Shown here: piece by piece, positions 6,022 to 14,400 of the stretch
Layout of the letters: every line of letters begins with the position of its first letter
Numbering within the stretch: position 1 is the stretch's first letter
Source of the DNA: a virus
Length of the DNA stretch: 23,222 nt
IMG/VR virus record: IMGVR_UViG_3300025137_000308
Location: 1 to 23,222 of that record
Direction: 5' to 3' (one strand)
Program-made: the position numbers and the translations under genes
The notes under the pieces: generated by a model
Told to the model about the DNA's origin: nothing
What the model saw: the letters and a program-made list of their open reading frames with translations, nothing else
The model's database searches: none

Positions 6022-8255
6022 TAGTCGAAAAGACGAATGGGAGAAATGTTCTCATAAGGGCTAGAGATAAAGACGGTAAAAGATACGAGAAAACTATTAC
6101 AGGCTATTGGCCTTACTGCTACATGGAAGATGAAAATGTACCATACGTAGCGGAAGCAGTTAGAACCGAAGCAGGTTATACAGGTCTGTATGGAGAATCT
6201 TTAACTAAAGTTTATTGTTCTACCCCTCACGATGTAAGGCAACTGTCTTACGCAGGCTCAACATGGGAGGCTAACGTACCCTACACTAACAAAGTTCTTT
6301 GTGATTATATTAATGATGGTAACGAACCTATACCTAACTACAAACATAGAACTTGGTATCTCGATTGTGAATGGTCGCCAACGACAGGACACATGAGAGT
6401 TATTGTAGCCTATGATAATTTTACCGGAAAAGAATATGTATGGTTTGTTGAGGCGACGCTTGCGGAGCGAGGTTTGAAGGATGGGGAAGGTGTACCTTAT
6501 TCCGAGTTAGGTGAATACAAATATGAAACTCCCGCTATGGCGTTTCCTAATGAGCGTTCTATGCTCATACACTTTATGAGAATACTAAAGAATTGCGACC
6601 CCGATATTATTACAGGGTGGTATGTAGTAGGTGCTGACATAAAACAGATAGTCGAGCGTACTAGAGCGTGTGGGCTACCCTCATATGCTCTATCTCCACT
6701 TAGGAGGTTAAGATATGAGTATGGTGATTGGGAACAACCAATAGTAGGTAGGAATTGTATAGACTTGATGCTTGCTGTTTCTAAACTATGGGAAATGAAG
6801 AATGGAAAACTACCTTCTTACAAACTAAACGATGTAGCAGAAGAAATATTAGGGGAAAAGAAAGTAGAATTAGAGAAAGGACACGACGAATCTTGGTATG
6901 AAGATAGAGATTTATACATACACTATTGTAGACAAGACGTGAGACTACTACCTAAGTTAGATGATGCAGTAAATGCCTTAGATTACTATACGGCTCTACA
7001 ACACATAGTACAATGTGAGATTAAGAGTACACCATTCATAACTAAGATGTTTACTAACTTAGTTTTAAGAGATAAAGACTTTGATAGAAAGATACCTACT
7101 CAACCACAATTTTCTAAGGTGGATTATGAAGGTGCTGAGATTCTCAAGGTGGAAGCAGGGGTGTACGACAACGTAGGTATCTTAGACATACGTGCTATGT
7201 ACCACTCTAATGCCGCTAAGTATAATATTAGTTGGGATAGTTTAGACCCCGAAGGTGTGGACTGTGGTAACGGCTCTAAGTTTAAACAGGGTGAGAAAGG
7301 TTTGTTAGTTAGACAAATGGAACTGATGACTACGTTTAGAAATGAGTTTAAAATGAAGATGATTATGACCGAAGGTGATGAGAAAAAGAAATGGGATTGT
7401 ATGCAGTTTGCCGCTAAGACTCTAGTTGCCTCTATGTATGGTGTAGCGGGAGATGCTAAGTACGGTATGTATCATCCCGAAATAGCGGCGGCTATCACAT
7501 ACACTTCAAGAGAAACACTAGGGCAACTTATGGAAAATGCTAGAGAGGCAGGGTTTGATGTCATTTATGGACATACTGATTCTGTATTCTGTGTTATACC
7601 TACTCCCGAAGAAGGGTTAGAAAAGTTAGGGTTAATTAATGATAAGATGTACCCTATCGTAACCGAGTTTGAAAAGTGGTGTTCTCGTATAATAATGGTG
7701 GCTAAGAATAGATATACAGGTATGGTTACTTGGACTGATGGTGAGTATCACGAACCAAACATTTACGTTAAAGGTATTGAGATGAAACAAAGCAGAATGC
7801 CCCCTGTTATGAAAGCCGCTATGTTAGATACTATTACCGGAATATTAACTAATGAACAAGAGACTGCTGTAACTGATAGATTATCTACTATGGTGGATTC
7901 GGTAATCAAGGGAGAAACAGACCCAATAGACCTATGTATGAAGGGTAAATTAGAGAGAGATATAAGCCAATACAAAGTACTGTCCGGCTCATCAGCAGGT
8001 GCGGCTTGGGCTAACGAATATCTAGGTAAAGGATATAGAAAAGGCTCATTCTTTTTAGTTACCTTAAATGAAGATGGTAAGTATATAGCATTCGATAACC
8101 CAAAGGATGTCGAAGGTATAGAAACCGTAGGTACTAAGGTTATGGTGGATAGATTTGTCATAAAAAAAATAAAGCCATACTTTGATTTGGCAGGATGGAG
8201 TACTCAACCCATAGAGAATGCTAGGAATGGACTAGCAGATATGAGTTGGGTGTAA
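6018..8255 (+). CDS. polB: Family B DNA polymerase with 3'-5' exonuclease
   Basis: Replicative DNA polymerase of 745 residues. The exonuclease carboxylates are all present: Exo I YLDCEW (Asp116, Glu118), Exo II region TGWYVVGADI (Asp207), Exo III YCRQD (Tyr303, Asp307). In the polymerase domain, motif A is LDIRAMYHSN (Asp390), motif B is KTLVASMYG from Lys467, and motif C is YGHTDS with Asp521. The N-terminal 100 residues (WPYCYMEDENVPYV) fit the polB N-terminal domain, and YVKGIEMKQS is the later KxxE-like palm/thumb segment. Two substitutions stand out: motif B has Ala where the usual KxxxNxxYG has Asn, and motif C has His for the first Asp of DTD. The catalytic Asp of motif C is kept, so activity is expected. 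No intein and no clear C-terminal PIP box were seen. The start overlaps the upstream stop. Confidence 0.97.
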   Translation: MIVEKTNGRNVLIRARDKDGKRYEKTITGYWPYCYMEDENVPYVAEAVRTEAGYTGLYGESLTKVYCSTPHDVRQLSYAGSTWEANVPYTNKVLCDYINDGNEPIPNYKHRTWYLDCEWSPTTGHMRVIVAYDNFTGKEYVWFVEATLAERGLKDGEGVPYSELGEYKYETPAMAFPNERSMLIHFMRILKNCDPDIITGWYVVGADIKQIVERTRACGLPSYALSPLRRLRYEYGDWEQPIVGRNCIDLMLAVSKLWEMKNGKLPSYKLNDVAEEILGEKKVELEKGHDESWYEDRDLYIHYCRQDVRLLPKLDDAVNALDYYTALQHIVQCEIKSTPFITKMFTNLVLRDKDFDRKIPTQPQFSKVDYEGAEILKVEAGVYDNVGILDIRAMYHSNAAKYNISWDSLDPEGVDCGNGSKFKQGEKGLLVRQMELMTTFRNEFKMKMIMTEGDEKKKWDCMQFAAKTLVASMYGVAGDAKYGMYHPEIAAAITYTSRETLGQLMENAREAGFDVIYGHTDSVFCVIPTPEEGLEKLGLINDKMYPIVTEFEKWCSRIIMVAKNRYTGMVTWTDGEYHEPNIYVKGIEMKQSRMPPVMKAAMLDTITGILTNEQETAVTDRLSTMVDSVIKGETDPIDLCMKGKLERDISQYKVLSGSSAGAAWANEYLGKGYRKGSFFLVTLNEDGKYIAFDNPKDVEGIETVGTKVMVDRFVIKKIKPYFDLAGWSTQPIENARNGLADMSWV

Positions 8256-8257
8256 AG

Positions 8258-8265
8258 TTTATAAC
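8258..8265 (+). promoter_or_regulatory. TATA-like box TTTATAAC after polB
   Basis: A third copy of TTTATAAC, in the 33-base gap between polB and the next gene, which is among the widest plus-strand gaps here. Its centre is about 27 bases before the ATG at 8289, again the spacing for a nearly leaderless transcript. A strong AGGTGA at 8276-8281 also precedes the ATG, so the gene can be read from an operon mRNA as well. Candidate only. Confidence 0.35.
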
Positions 8266-8288
8266 GGTAATACAAAGGTGAAAGAGAT

Positions 8289-8573
8289 ATGAAAGACGAC
8301 GATTTAGAGATGTTTATGAAAGAAACGGTAAAGGTTATTCAGTATATGGGTAATGATGTAATGAAATTACAGATGATGTTCTATAATTTATTAGACGACA
8401 TGGGTAAAATGGATAGAGTAGTCTGTCCGTCATGTAACGAAGAAGTTATCAGACCTATACTACCTAACATACCACTAGAAGATGTTTGCCCGTCATGCGG
8501 TGAAAGTTTGTTTGACAAAAACCAAATGTCTATTGACGATTGGGATAACGGAATAACAAGAGAAGAAGAGTGA
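8289..8573 (+). CDS. Zinc-ribbon protein, 94 aa
   Basis: The first about 42 residues form a Met-rich, probably helical segment (MKETVKVIQYMGNDVMKLQMMFYNLLDDMG). A zinc ribbon with two CPSC knuckles follows, at residues 46-49 and 67-70. The tail is acidic. The ribbon resembles those of archaeal transcription or replication accessory proteins, but I do not recognise the family. AGGTGA at 8276-8281 is the ribosome site. The nuclease gene begins 4 bases after the stop, so the two are probably translated together. A role in transcription (TFIIB/TFS-like) or as a nuclease/polymerase partner is possible; the sequence does not decide. Confidence 0.75.
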   Translation: MKDDDLEMFMKETVKVIQYMGNDVMKLQMMFYNLLDDMGKMDRVVCPSCNEEVIRPILPNIPLEDVCPSCGESLFDKNQMSIDDWDNGITREEE

Positions 8574-8577
8574 AACA

Positions 8578-9408
8578 ATGCTTTCTTCTTATAACCCTGC
8601 TGATGAAGGCTCACTAAGAGTTAGTAAGTCATCGTTTATGACATACAAAATGTGTCCTCGACAATTCTATTGGAGATACATAGCAGATATACCTACTGTA
8701 CCACCAACAGAAGAAATGATTCGTGGTGTTGCCATACATAATGTTATGGAGAGAGGTTTATTAGACGGTGCAGACGTGCTGATGGAAGCGGCGAAACAAG
8801 AAGGTGTAGCAGACGATGATGGAGTTGATTCATTAAATATTCTATTACATCAGATAGCACATGACATGGGTGGATTCGAGGTAGTAGAGGCAGAAGTTAA
8901 GCATGAAGTCTACGAAGTACTGAATGGGCAACCTATTGTATGGGTCGGTCTTATAGATGGTGTACTAAAGCATCCCGAAACAGGTAAACTAATCTTAGTT
9001 GAATTAAAGACAGGTAAAATGAATATGGGTAAACTAGGTAGGACTAGAAAGGAATTAGTATATTACACTAGACTGCTAAGAAAGTTAGAAAAATACGAAG
9101 ATGTATCACATTTCTTATATATCACCCCTGATTATGAATACGACGCGGAAGATAAATTATTACTAGAGGGTGCTAAGAGAGGTAAGACTATGTGGCTTGG
9201 TGCTGAGAAGGGCTTTGCTCTTTTAGAGCCGTTTAGAGAGAGGTCGTATAAAATATTTGAGGAATCATTATATGACACTATTGAGTCTCTCACATCCCAA
9301 CAGTGGCCTATGAATTGGAATGATTACTTCTGTCCAATGTGGTGTGATTTTTCACTAGATTGTGAGGCGGAACTCAACGGCATTAAGGAGTGGAATATAG
9401 ATGAATAA
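8578..9408 (+). CDS. Cas4/RecB-like PD-(D/E)XK nuclease with Fe-S cysteines
   Basis: A 276-residue nuclease of the PD-(D/E)XK superfamily. The N-terminus has SxSSFMTYKMCPRQFYWRY, the typical RecB/Cas4 entry motif with Cys26. The active site is seen as RGVAIHNVMERG (His54), GLIDGV (Asp127) and VELKTGK (Glu142, Lys144), with ELVYYTRLL after it as the last helix. Three more cysteines near the C-terminus (Cys252, Cys256, Cys262 in YFCPMWCDFSLDCEAEL) complete the four-cysteine set that binds a 4Fe-4S cluster in Cas4 and AddB. Expected activity is ssDNA end processing during replication-recombination. There are no CRISPR or cas neighbours, so this is a replication/recombination enzyme rather than part of an immune system. 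Its stop overlaps the next start. Confidence 0.88.
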   Translation: MLSSYNPADEGSLRVSKSSFMTYKMCPRQFYWRYIADIPTVPPTEEMIRGVAIHNVMERGLLDGADVLMEAAKQEGVADDDGVDSLNILLHQIAHDMGGFEVVEAEVKHEVYEVLNGQPIVWVGLIDGVLKHPETGKLILVELKTGKMNMGKLGRTRKELVYYTRLLRKLEKYEDVSHFLYITPDYEYDAEDKLLLEGAKRGKTMWLGAEKGFALLEPFRERSYKIFEESLYDTIESLTSQQWPMNWNDYFCPMWCDFSLDCEAELNGIKEWNIDE

Positions 9409-9568
9409 ACCGGAAATTATATGTCAAACGTGCGGTAAAATGGATGCTTGGGAAGGCGAGGAAGAAGTTTGGAGAGTAACAGGAGAAGAAGGACACAAAC
9501 CTGAACTCATGACTTTATTGGCTTGCTCCTGTGGTGCTACCTATACTTTTGCGGTAAAAGAAGAGTGA
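9401..9568 (+). CDS. Small cysteine-rich (zinc ribbon-like) protein, 55 aa
   Basis: A short gene whose ATG at 9401 overlaps the end of the nuclease gene by 8 bases, and whose stop is 5 bases before the primase start, so it fills the gap exactly. The protein has CQTC at residues 8-11 and CSC at 42-44, with an acidic linker (WEGEEEVWRVTGEEGHKPE) between. This is probably a treble-clef or zinc-ribbon site with one shortened knuckle. GGAG lies about 11 bases upstream of the start. The family is not recognised; coupling to the primase suggests an accessory role (inference). Confidence 0.7.
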   Translation: MNKPEIICQTCGKMDAWEGEEEVWRVTGEEGHKPELMTLLACSCGATYTFAVKEE

Positions 9569-9573
9569 TTATT

Positions 9574-10581
9574 ATGCTTCTGTTTCCGAGAGAGATTGGG
9601 CTTCGCCGTTCACAATGCTTTTCTCGTAAAACTTTTGATGACTACATAGATAAAGTAAATGGTAAAGCATCTTGCTACACATCTTTGTATGCTTTTCAAA
9701 GAAAAGACCCTATTAGGCCTTGGAAATATGACGTTGAGAGCGTCATTATGGATAGAGCATGGTGGGATTTTGATATTGAGGAAGGTGGTTCTATGGATGA
9801 TGTAAAGAATGATGTGGCTACGCTCATATCTCGTTTAGACGGTGATGTAAGGACTGTCTTTACAGGTAGAGGATTTCATATACATCAGATGTTTAAGCGG
9901 CCCGTAATCGGCACAAGTATTGCTAGGCATATAGACAGGTATGAGAGAAGTGTGGCTAGTGATTTGGCTACTTTAGACGGCGTAGGGCATCCACAAAAAC
10001 TAACAAGAATACCCAACACATATAATACAAAAAGAAGTAAGTGGGCTGTAAATATACCTACGCTAGATTTTGTTAAAGACCCATTGAATTACGACATACC
10101 TACCACTCCTAACAGGGAGTATGATGTGTATGACCCATTTAGAGGTAGGGCTGTGGATAGCGAGTTTGATATAGTCAAATGGATTTCTAATAACCCTATA
10201 CCTAAAGACCTACATAGTAATGTATTTCACGGTGAGATAACTTCTTCCGGCCAAATACCTATACCTCCGTGTATAGCCTCGGCCATGACGCATGAGAACC
10301 CTAAACACCCTGTTAGGTTGGCTTTAGGTTATCATCTAGTTGAGAATCTTAGGTTGTTTGCAGACCCAAAAACATTGAGTACAGCAGACAAAAGAAAGAT
10401 AGTTGATGAAGCAGTTGCTTTTATCGAAAAATTAAATTGGAGAGATTTCAAACCTAGTATGTCTAGGATGCAATTGTTTTCTATCATAGACCATGAACAA
10501 CCACCGTCTTGTTCTTGGCTATCCGCTAACGTAGGATGCAAAGGTTCTTGTTGGAGAGATGACGGTACAAGGAGAGTATAA
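9574..10581 (+). CDS. Archaeo-eukaryotic primase, PriS-like core with PriL-like Fe-S region
   Basis: A 335-residue primase that appears to join small- and large-subunit parts in one chain. The catalytic core has WWDFD (Asp65, Asp67), TGRGFHIH (98-104, the SxGxH-type motif) and LTRIPNTYNTK (Arg145), the three AEP motifs. The C-terminal third has PPCI with Cys233, a helical stretch (HPVRLALGYHLVENLRLF), then Cys313, Cys322 and Cys326 (SCSW ... GCKGSCW), a pattern like the 4Fe-4S domain of PriL. It would make RNA or DNA primers for PolB. I chose the ATG at 9574, with GAGTGATT over the upstream stop; the frame is open to 9523, but those 17 extra residues overlap the preceding gene and are hydrophobic/cysteine-rich without family resemblance. 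Confidence 0.85.
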   Translation: MLLFPREIGLRRSQCFSRKTFDDYIDKVNGKASCYTSLYAFQRKDPIRPWKYDVESVIMDRAWWDFDIEEGGSMDDVKNDVATLISRLDGDVRTVFTGRGFHIHQMFKRPVIGTSIARHIDRYERSVASDLATLDGVGHPQKLTRIPNTYNTKRSKWAVNIPTLDFVKDPLNYDIPTTPNREYDVYDPFRGRAVDSEFDIVKWISNNPIPKDLHSNVFHGEITSSGQIPIPPCIASAMTHENPKHPVRLALGYHLVENLRLFADPKTLSTADKRKIVDEAVAFIEKLNWRDFKPSMSRMQLFSIIDHEQPPSCSWLSANVGCKGSCWRDDGTRRV

Positions 10582-10583
10582 AA

Positions 10584-10742
10584 ATGATGAACCTAATTAG
10601 TTTAACCGAAAAAGAAATGGAAGCCTGCACTATATGTCATAACGCTTGGACACTAAAAACTTCAAGAGAAAAGTACTGTGGCGATTGTAATTCACACATC
10701 ATTATATTAGAGGATGAGGTTTACCATACATTAGGATGGTAG
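10584..10742 (+). CDS. Small zinc-ribbon protein, 52 aa
   Basis: A short gene filling the 162-base gap between the primase stop and the XPF-like gene, with 2 bases and 1 base of spacing. The protein has CTIC at residues 15-18 and CGDC at 32-35 with a short strand-like linker, a compact zinc ribbon, followed by HIIILEDEVYH. A second ATG at 10587 is possible as the start. GGAGAG lies 6-8 bases upstream. Function is not recognised. It is the fourth small CxxC/CxxC-type protein in this replication block, all coupled to a neighbouring replication or nuclease gene. Confidence 0.72.
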   Translation: MMNLISLTEKEMEACTICHNAWTLKTSREKYCGDCNSHIIILEDEVYHTLGW

Positions 10743-10743
10743 G

Positions 10744-11451
10744 ATGTTACTAGTAGATGATAGAGAAAACCCAAAAGTAATTAACAAGTTGTTAATGCGT
10801 ATGGGTGAAAATAACGTAAAAGTATGTAGAATGGTGAGTGCTGATTATGCTATGGGTACTTGGGGTGTTGAGGCTAAAGAAATTAACGACCTTTTTCGTT
10901 CCATTCTTGGTATTGGTCGCAATAGAACTATCGTTTCTCAGTTGAGAGACTTACAGGATAACTACGACAATCCCGTACTAGTAGTTTATGGTGCAAAGTT
11001 AAAACCTTGGGTAGCCACCGGAAGGCCATCAGCAAAACAAATTGCTACCGAAATGTCTCGTATGAAAAAAGTAAATACACAATTCAAAATGACATTTCAT
11101 CAAAGATTCCCTAAAATTAAATATATGGAATTGAATACTATGGATGAGTTTGTCGAATGGTTAGTAGTAAATCATACCCAACTAGGAATGGCTTTCTCTA
11201 ATCACGATTCAGATACACAAAAGGCTATAAAAAAAGGAGAATTAGACCCTCGTATCGCATTTCTTTCTTCCGTAAAAGGAGTAACCCCCACTATGGCTCA
11301 AGATTTATTAGAAGAGTTTGGTAGCATACCTAAACTACTTAGGGTTAGGACTACGCAAAAAGCAGTTATGGCTGTCAAGGGTGTAGGTAGGCAAAGAGCG
11401 CAGGATATACTAGCACTAAGAGATAACTTAGAAGATGTACCATTCAAGTGA
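10744..11451 (+). CDS. XPF/ERCC4-type structure-specific nuclease with HhH motifs
   Basis: A 235-residue nuclease of the XPF/Mus81/Hef superfamily. The ERCC4 domain starts at the N-terminus with VDDREN (Asp5, Asp6, Arg7, Glu8). The central motif reads VEAKEIND (Glu43, Lys45, Asp49), where the usual ERKxxxD has Ala in place of Arg. VLVVYGAKL is the following core strand. The C-terminal part (about 170-230) contains two helix-hairpin-helix units, VKGVTPTMAQDLLEEFGS and VKGVGRQRAQDIL. There is no helicase domain, like the short crenarchaeal XPF. It would cut flaps, forks or recombination intermediates. Short archaeal XPF enzymes work with PCNA, but no PIP box is evident at the C-terminus here. 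Its last 8 bases overlap the end of the convergent tail gene. Confidence 0.9.
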   Translation: MLLVDDRENPKVINKLLMRMGENNVKVCRMVSADYAMGTWGVEAKEINDLFRSILGIGRNRTIVSQLRDLQDNYDNPVLVVYGAKLKPWVATGRPSAKQIATEMSRMKKVNTQFKMTFHQRFPKIKYMELNTMDEFVEWLVVNHTQLGMAFSNHDSDTQKAIKKGELDPRIAFLSSVKGVTPTMAQDLLEEFGSIPKLLRVRTTQKAVMAVKGVGRQRAQDILALRDNLEDVPFK

Positions 11452-14400
11452 GAGTAGAAAACTTTGCAGAAGAAGAAGGTGTGTGTGCAGAAGCACGGTG
11501 CATTTTTACTTCTAAATCGTGTAATATTATTGAAGATTCATTTGCTGTGTCATTTGCTGTTGCGGGTACTCTACTTATTGTTACCTTAATATTATTACCT
11601 ATTACATCCACTCCTTTCAAACTCGTAGTAGGCATTAAAATAATATTTTGTTTGTTTAACCCTCTACTTACATTTATTGTATTAGTTATATTCTTACCCG
11701 TATCTTCTAAACATTCTATGGTGACATATAATATTCCGTATTCCATAAGTGATAAAACTCCACCATGACTTACACAAGCAGAAATACTTATTCTGTTACT
11801 TAGCACATCTTTAGGTACGACAAAAGAAGTTTGTATAGATACTTCTTGATTAGAAATTGATGATGAATCACTTGCTTGTAATCCTTTACCCGCAAAAACA
11901 TAACCTTCTGCTGTTCTTATAGCAGTCCCGCTTATGGGTGTTATATCAACACTCATTCCCTCTATACCTCTCATACTAGAAGGTGTAGGGGGTATAGGTG
12001 TTTGTCCTAATATACTAAACTTAGAATCTCCCGACAGCATATCATTTTGTATATTCATTCTGTTATGGTTATTAAGTATCGCAGATTTCTTTTTATTACT
12101 AAAGGTTGCTATTGATTCTTCGTTCCCATCATCCCTACCATCTTTGTTTTTTTGGGTATCATCATCTAAAGCAACATTTGAAGGGTTGTTAGGTATAGGT
12201 ACGTAACCTCCTTCTCCATAAACCCCTTGACTTATTCCAGTAGAAGTTCCTTGAGTTGAAGATGAGCCACCTTGAATATTTTGATTTATTTCTGGAAATA
12301 AGAAACTCATAAAGCCTTCTGTCGCTATGGATTCATCTCTCTCTAAATTTAGGGTTACATCTTCTGTCTTTCCTGCGTTAATAGACCAATCTAATGCTTT
12401 TATTACTAAAGTTTCAGAGTTTAAACCTAAACCTGCATCGGTAAAGGAAACATAAGTAGCAGGGGTGTAAGAAACATCTCTTGTTATCAGAATCTTAGGT
12501 GCATACCATTCTGCCCTAGTGGTCTTAAACCCACCACCCATCTCGCTGTATTCTCTCATACCTAGAGGGAATATTGTATTAGTGTTTGTTGCTACCTGCG
12601 CTAAGATATTAGCGTCTGTTGGGTCGCCACATCTATGACGCAGTAAAGCCCTACAATATTCTGCGTTAAAACTAACTACCATGTTTCCTACGCTTGTATC
12701 GCTGTATGTCGAAGGTAAAGCCAACTCATAAAAACCACTATGTTTTACATTTACACTTGCTACACTTTTGTTTGTTGGGTGAATTGCCCTAGTTTCACCG
12801 ACAAAAGAATAATCCGCTACGTGTATAGTAAACTCGGCAGTATCTATGGTAGCATCACTTTCTTGTGAAGCCTTCAAATCTATCCATATACGCATAGGCT
12901 CTCCATAATTGTCGCTAACAAATGGTGTGTTATTGGGTATGTGTACGATTTGTACGGCGTTAGATATAGACCCACTACCATACCAATAAAAATTGTCAGC
13001 CCAAGGAATATCACCACTTGTAGTTACGTCTTTACTTATCCCATATCTTGCATACAAATCAGTAGATGTTTTTTGGTTGCCATCTAAAGCATTTACCATG
13101 CCATTAAACAAAGCACCACCTGTACCTAATCTAGTCCAATTACATACCTTAGTATAGTCATCATCTGTACCTTCTAAGGCAACGTAAGAATCTGCTATAT
13201 ACCCATACCTACCCGTACCTATCATTTTGTATTGCTCGCCTTCTTCTAAAATAGGACTTGCAGTTATTTTTAAGGGTTTTTCTTTGTAAGTATTGTATTG
13301 TTTTTTGGCTAATATTTGTGCTTCTAAACTTTGTGTAACCGTAGGATATTCTAATATCTTCCATCTAGTACTATCTGTGAGATTTGTGGCCGGATAATCC
13401 ACAAAACTTTTACCGTTATTATAATATACTCTCACATTAGTAATTTGTGATGTAGTAGTAGCACTCATATTACTTATTCTTATATTATTTCTTGATAAAA
13501 CTTTACCACTATTATATTTAGGTCTAAACTCAAATCTGTTGTCTCTACCTATTAAGAATGAAAAACTAGTATTGAGGTTATTTTCTGTACCGACACCACT
13601 ATTACTTCTTATGTTTTGAATAGTACTTAAAAATGTCTTACCTTTACTATTTACTATTGAGCCGTAACTATCATTACTACTTGTGGAATTGTAGGTTGTC
13701 ATATTAGAAGTGATTGGTACGTTATTAATATCATACATTGTTCTAACGGTTGTGGGGGGTAGCCAAGTGTCCATAATAGAAGCATTCCACAATGTTCTAA
13801 ACTTATCGCTCTCCCAAAAAGTACCACTGTTTTTGTTTTTGACATCTCCTTCGATGTGCATTAATAATCTTAACATATATTGACTGTGTACTGTGGCATG
13901 AACCTCCATAGAGGTTGGTTTAGTACTATCCTCTGTTAAATCGTAGTTTGTAATTATTCCGTAATCATCCCAAGTTTGGGAAGTAGAGGTATGTATATCC
14001 CAAATGTTTTGTTCTAAGGATGTTAAATCTGTGCCGGCACTTTCAGTTATGTTTTGTTCTGCCACCATAAATATTTTACCCAATTGAACGGGTACTTCGT
14101 AGGTATCACCCGCAGCCCAAGTACCGCTTACCTTCAACACGGTTTCACTAATTACTTCTATTATATATTCTCTTGTATAAACACCACTTCTTATTTTTTT
14201 AATTAACATACCTTGTTTTAAGCCCGCAGTAACATGGCCTGCACTAGCGTTAGTTATTGTTGTAAACGTATTGAAGGATTCAATAGTACTGACGATGGGA
14301 TTCGAGTCTACTGAACTAGGGGAAGTGTATTTTGTACCTAGTTTATTATGCCAAGCAAAATAATAAGTTTCAGTAGTTCTATTTTCACCACTACCAAAAA

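Noticed and set aside
7763-8161. Minus-strand open frame of 132 codons
   Set aside because: It is fully antisense to the conserved C-terminal part of polB, and its Ser/Thr/Ile/Leu-rich translation is that of a shadow frame.
6018-8255. Intein or split in PolB
   Set aside because: The motifs run continuously at normal spacing and the length (745 aa) is normal, so there is no room for an intein.
8578-9408. Cas4-like nuclease as a sign of a CRISPR-Cas locus
   Set aside because: There is no repeat array and no other cas gene; such nucleases are common in viral replication modules.
9523-9573. Upstream TTG start for the primase
   Set aside because: The extension overlaps the small cysteine-rich gene, and its residues do not fit the primase family; ATG 9574 has a good ribosome site.
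11448-12206. Plus-strand open frames of 106 and 90 codons past the XPF-like gene
   Set aside because: They lie antisense within the 2376-residue tail gene, show hydrophobic low-complexity translations typical of reversed coding sequence, and lack family resemblance.
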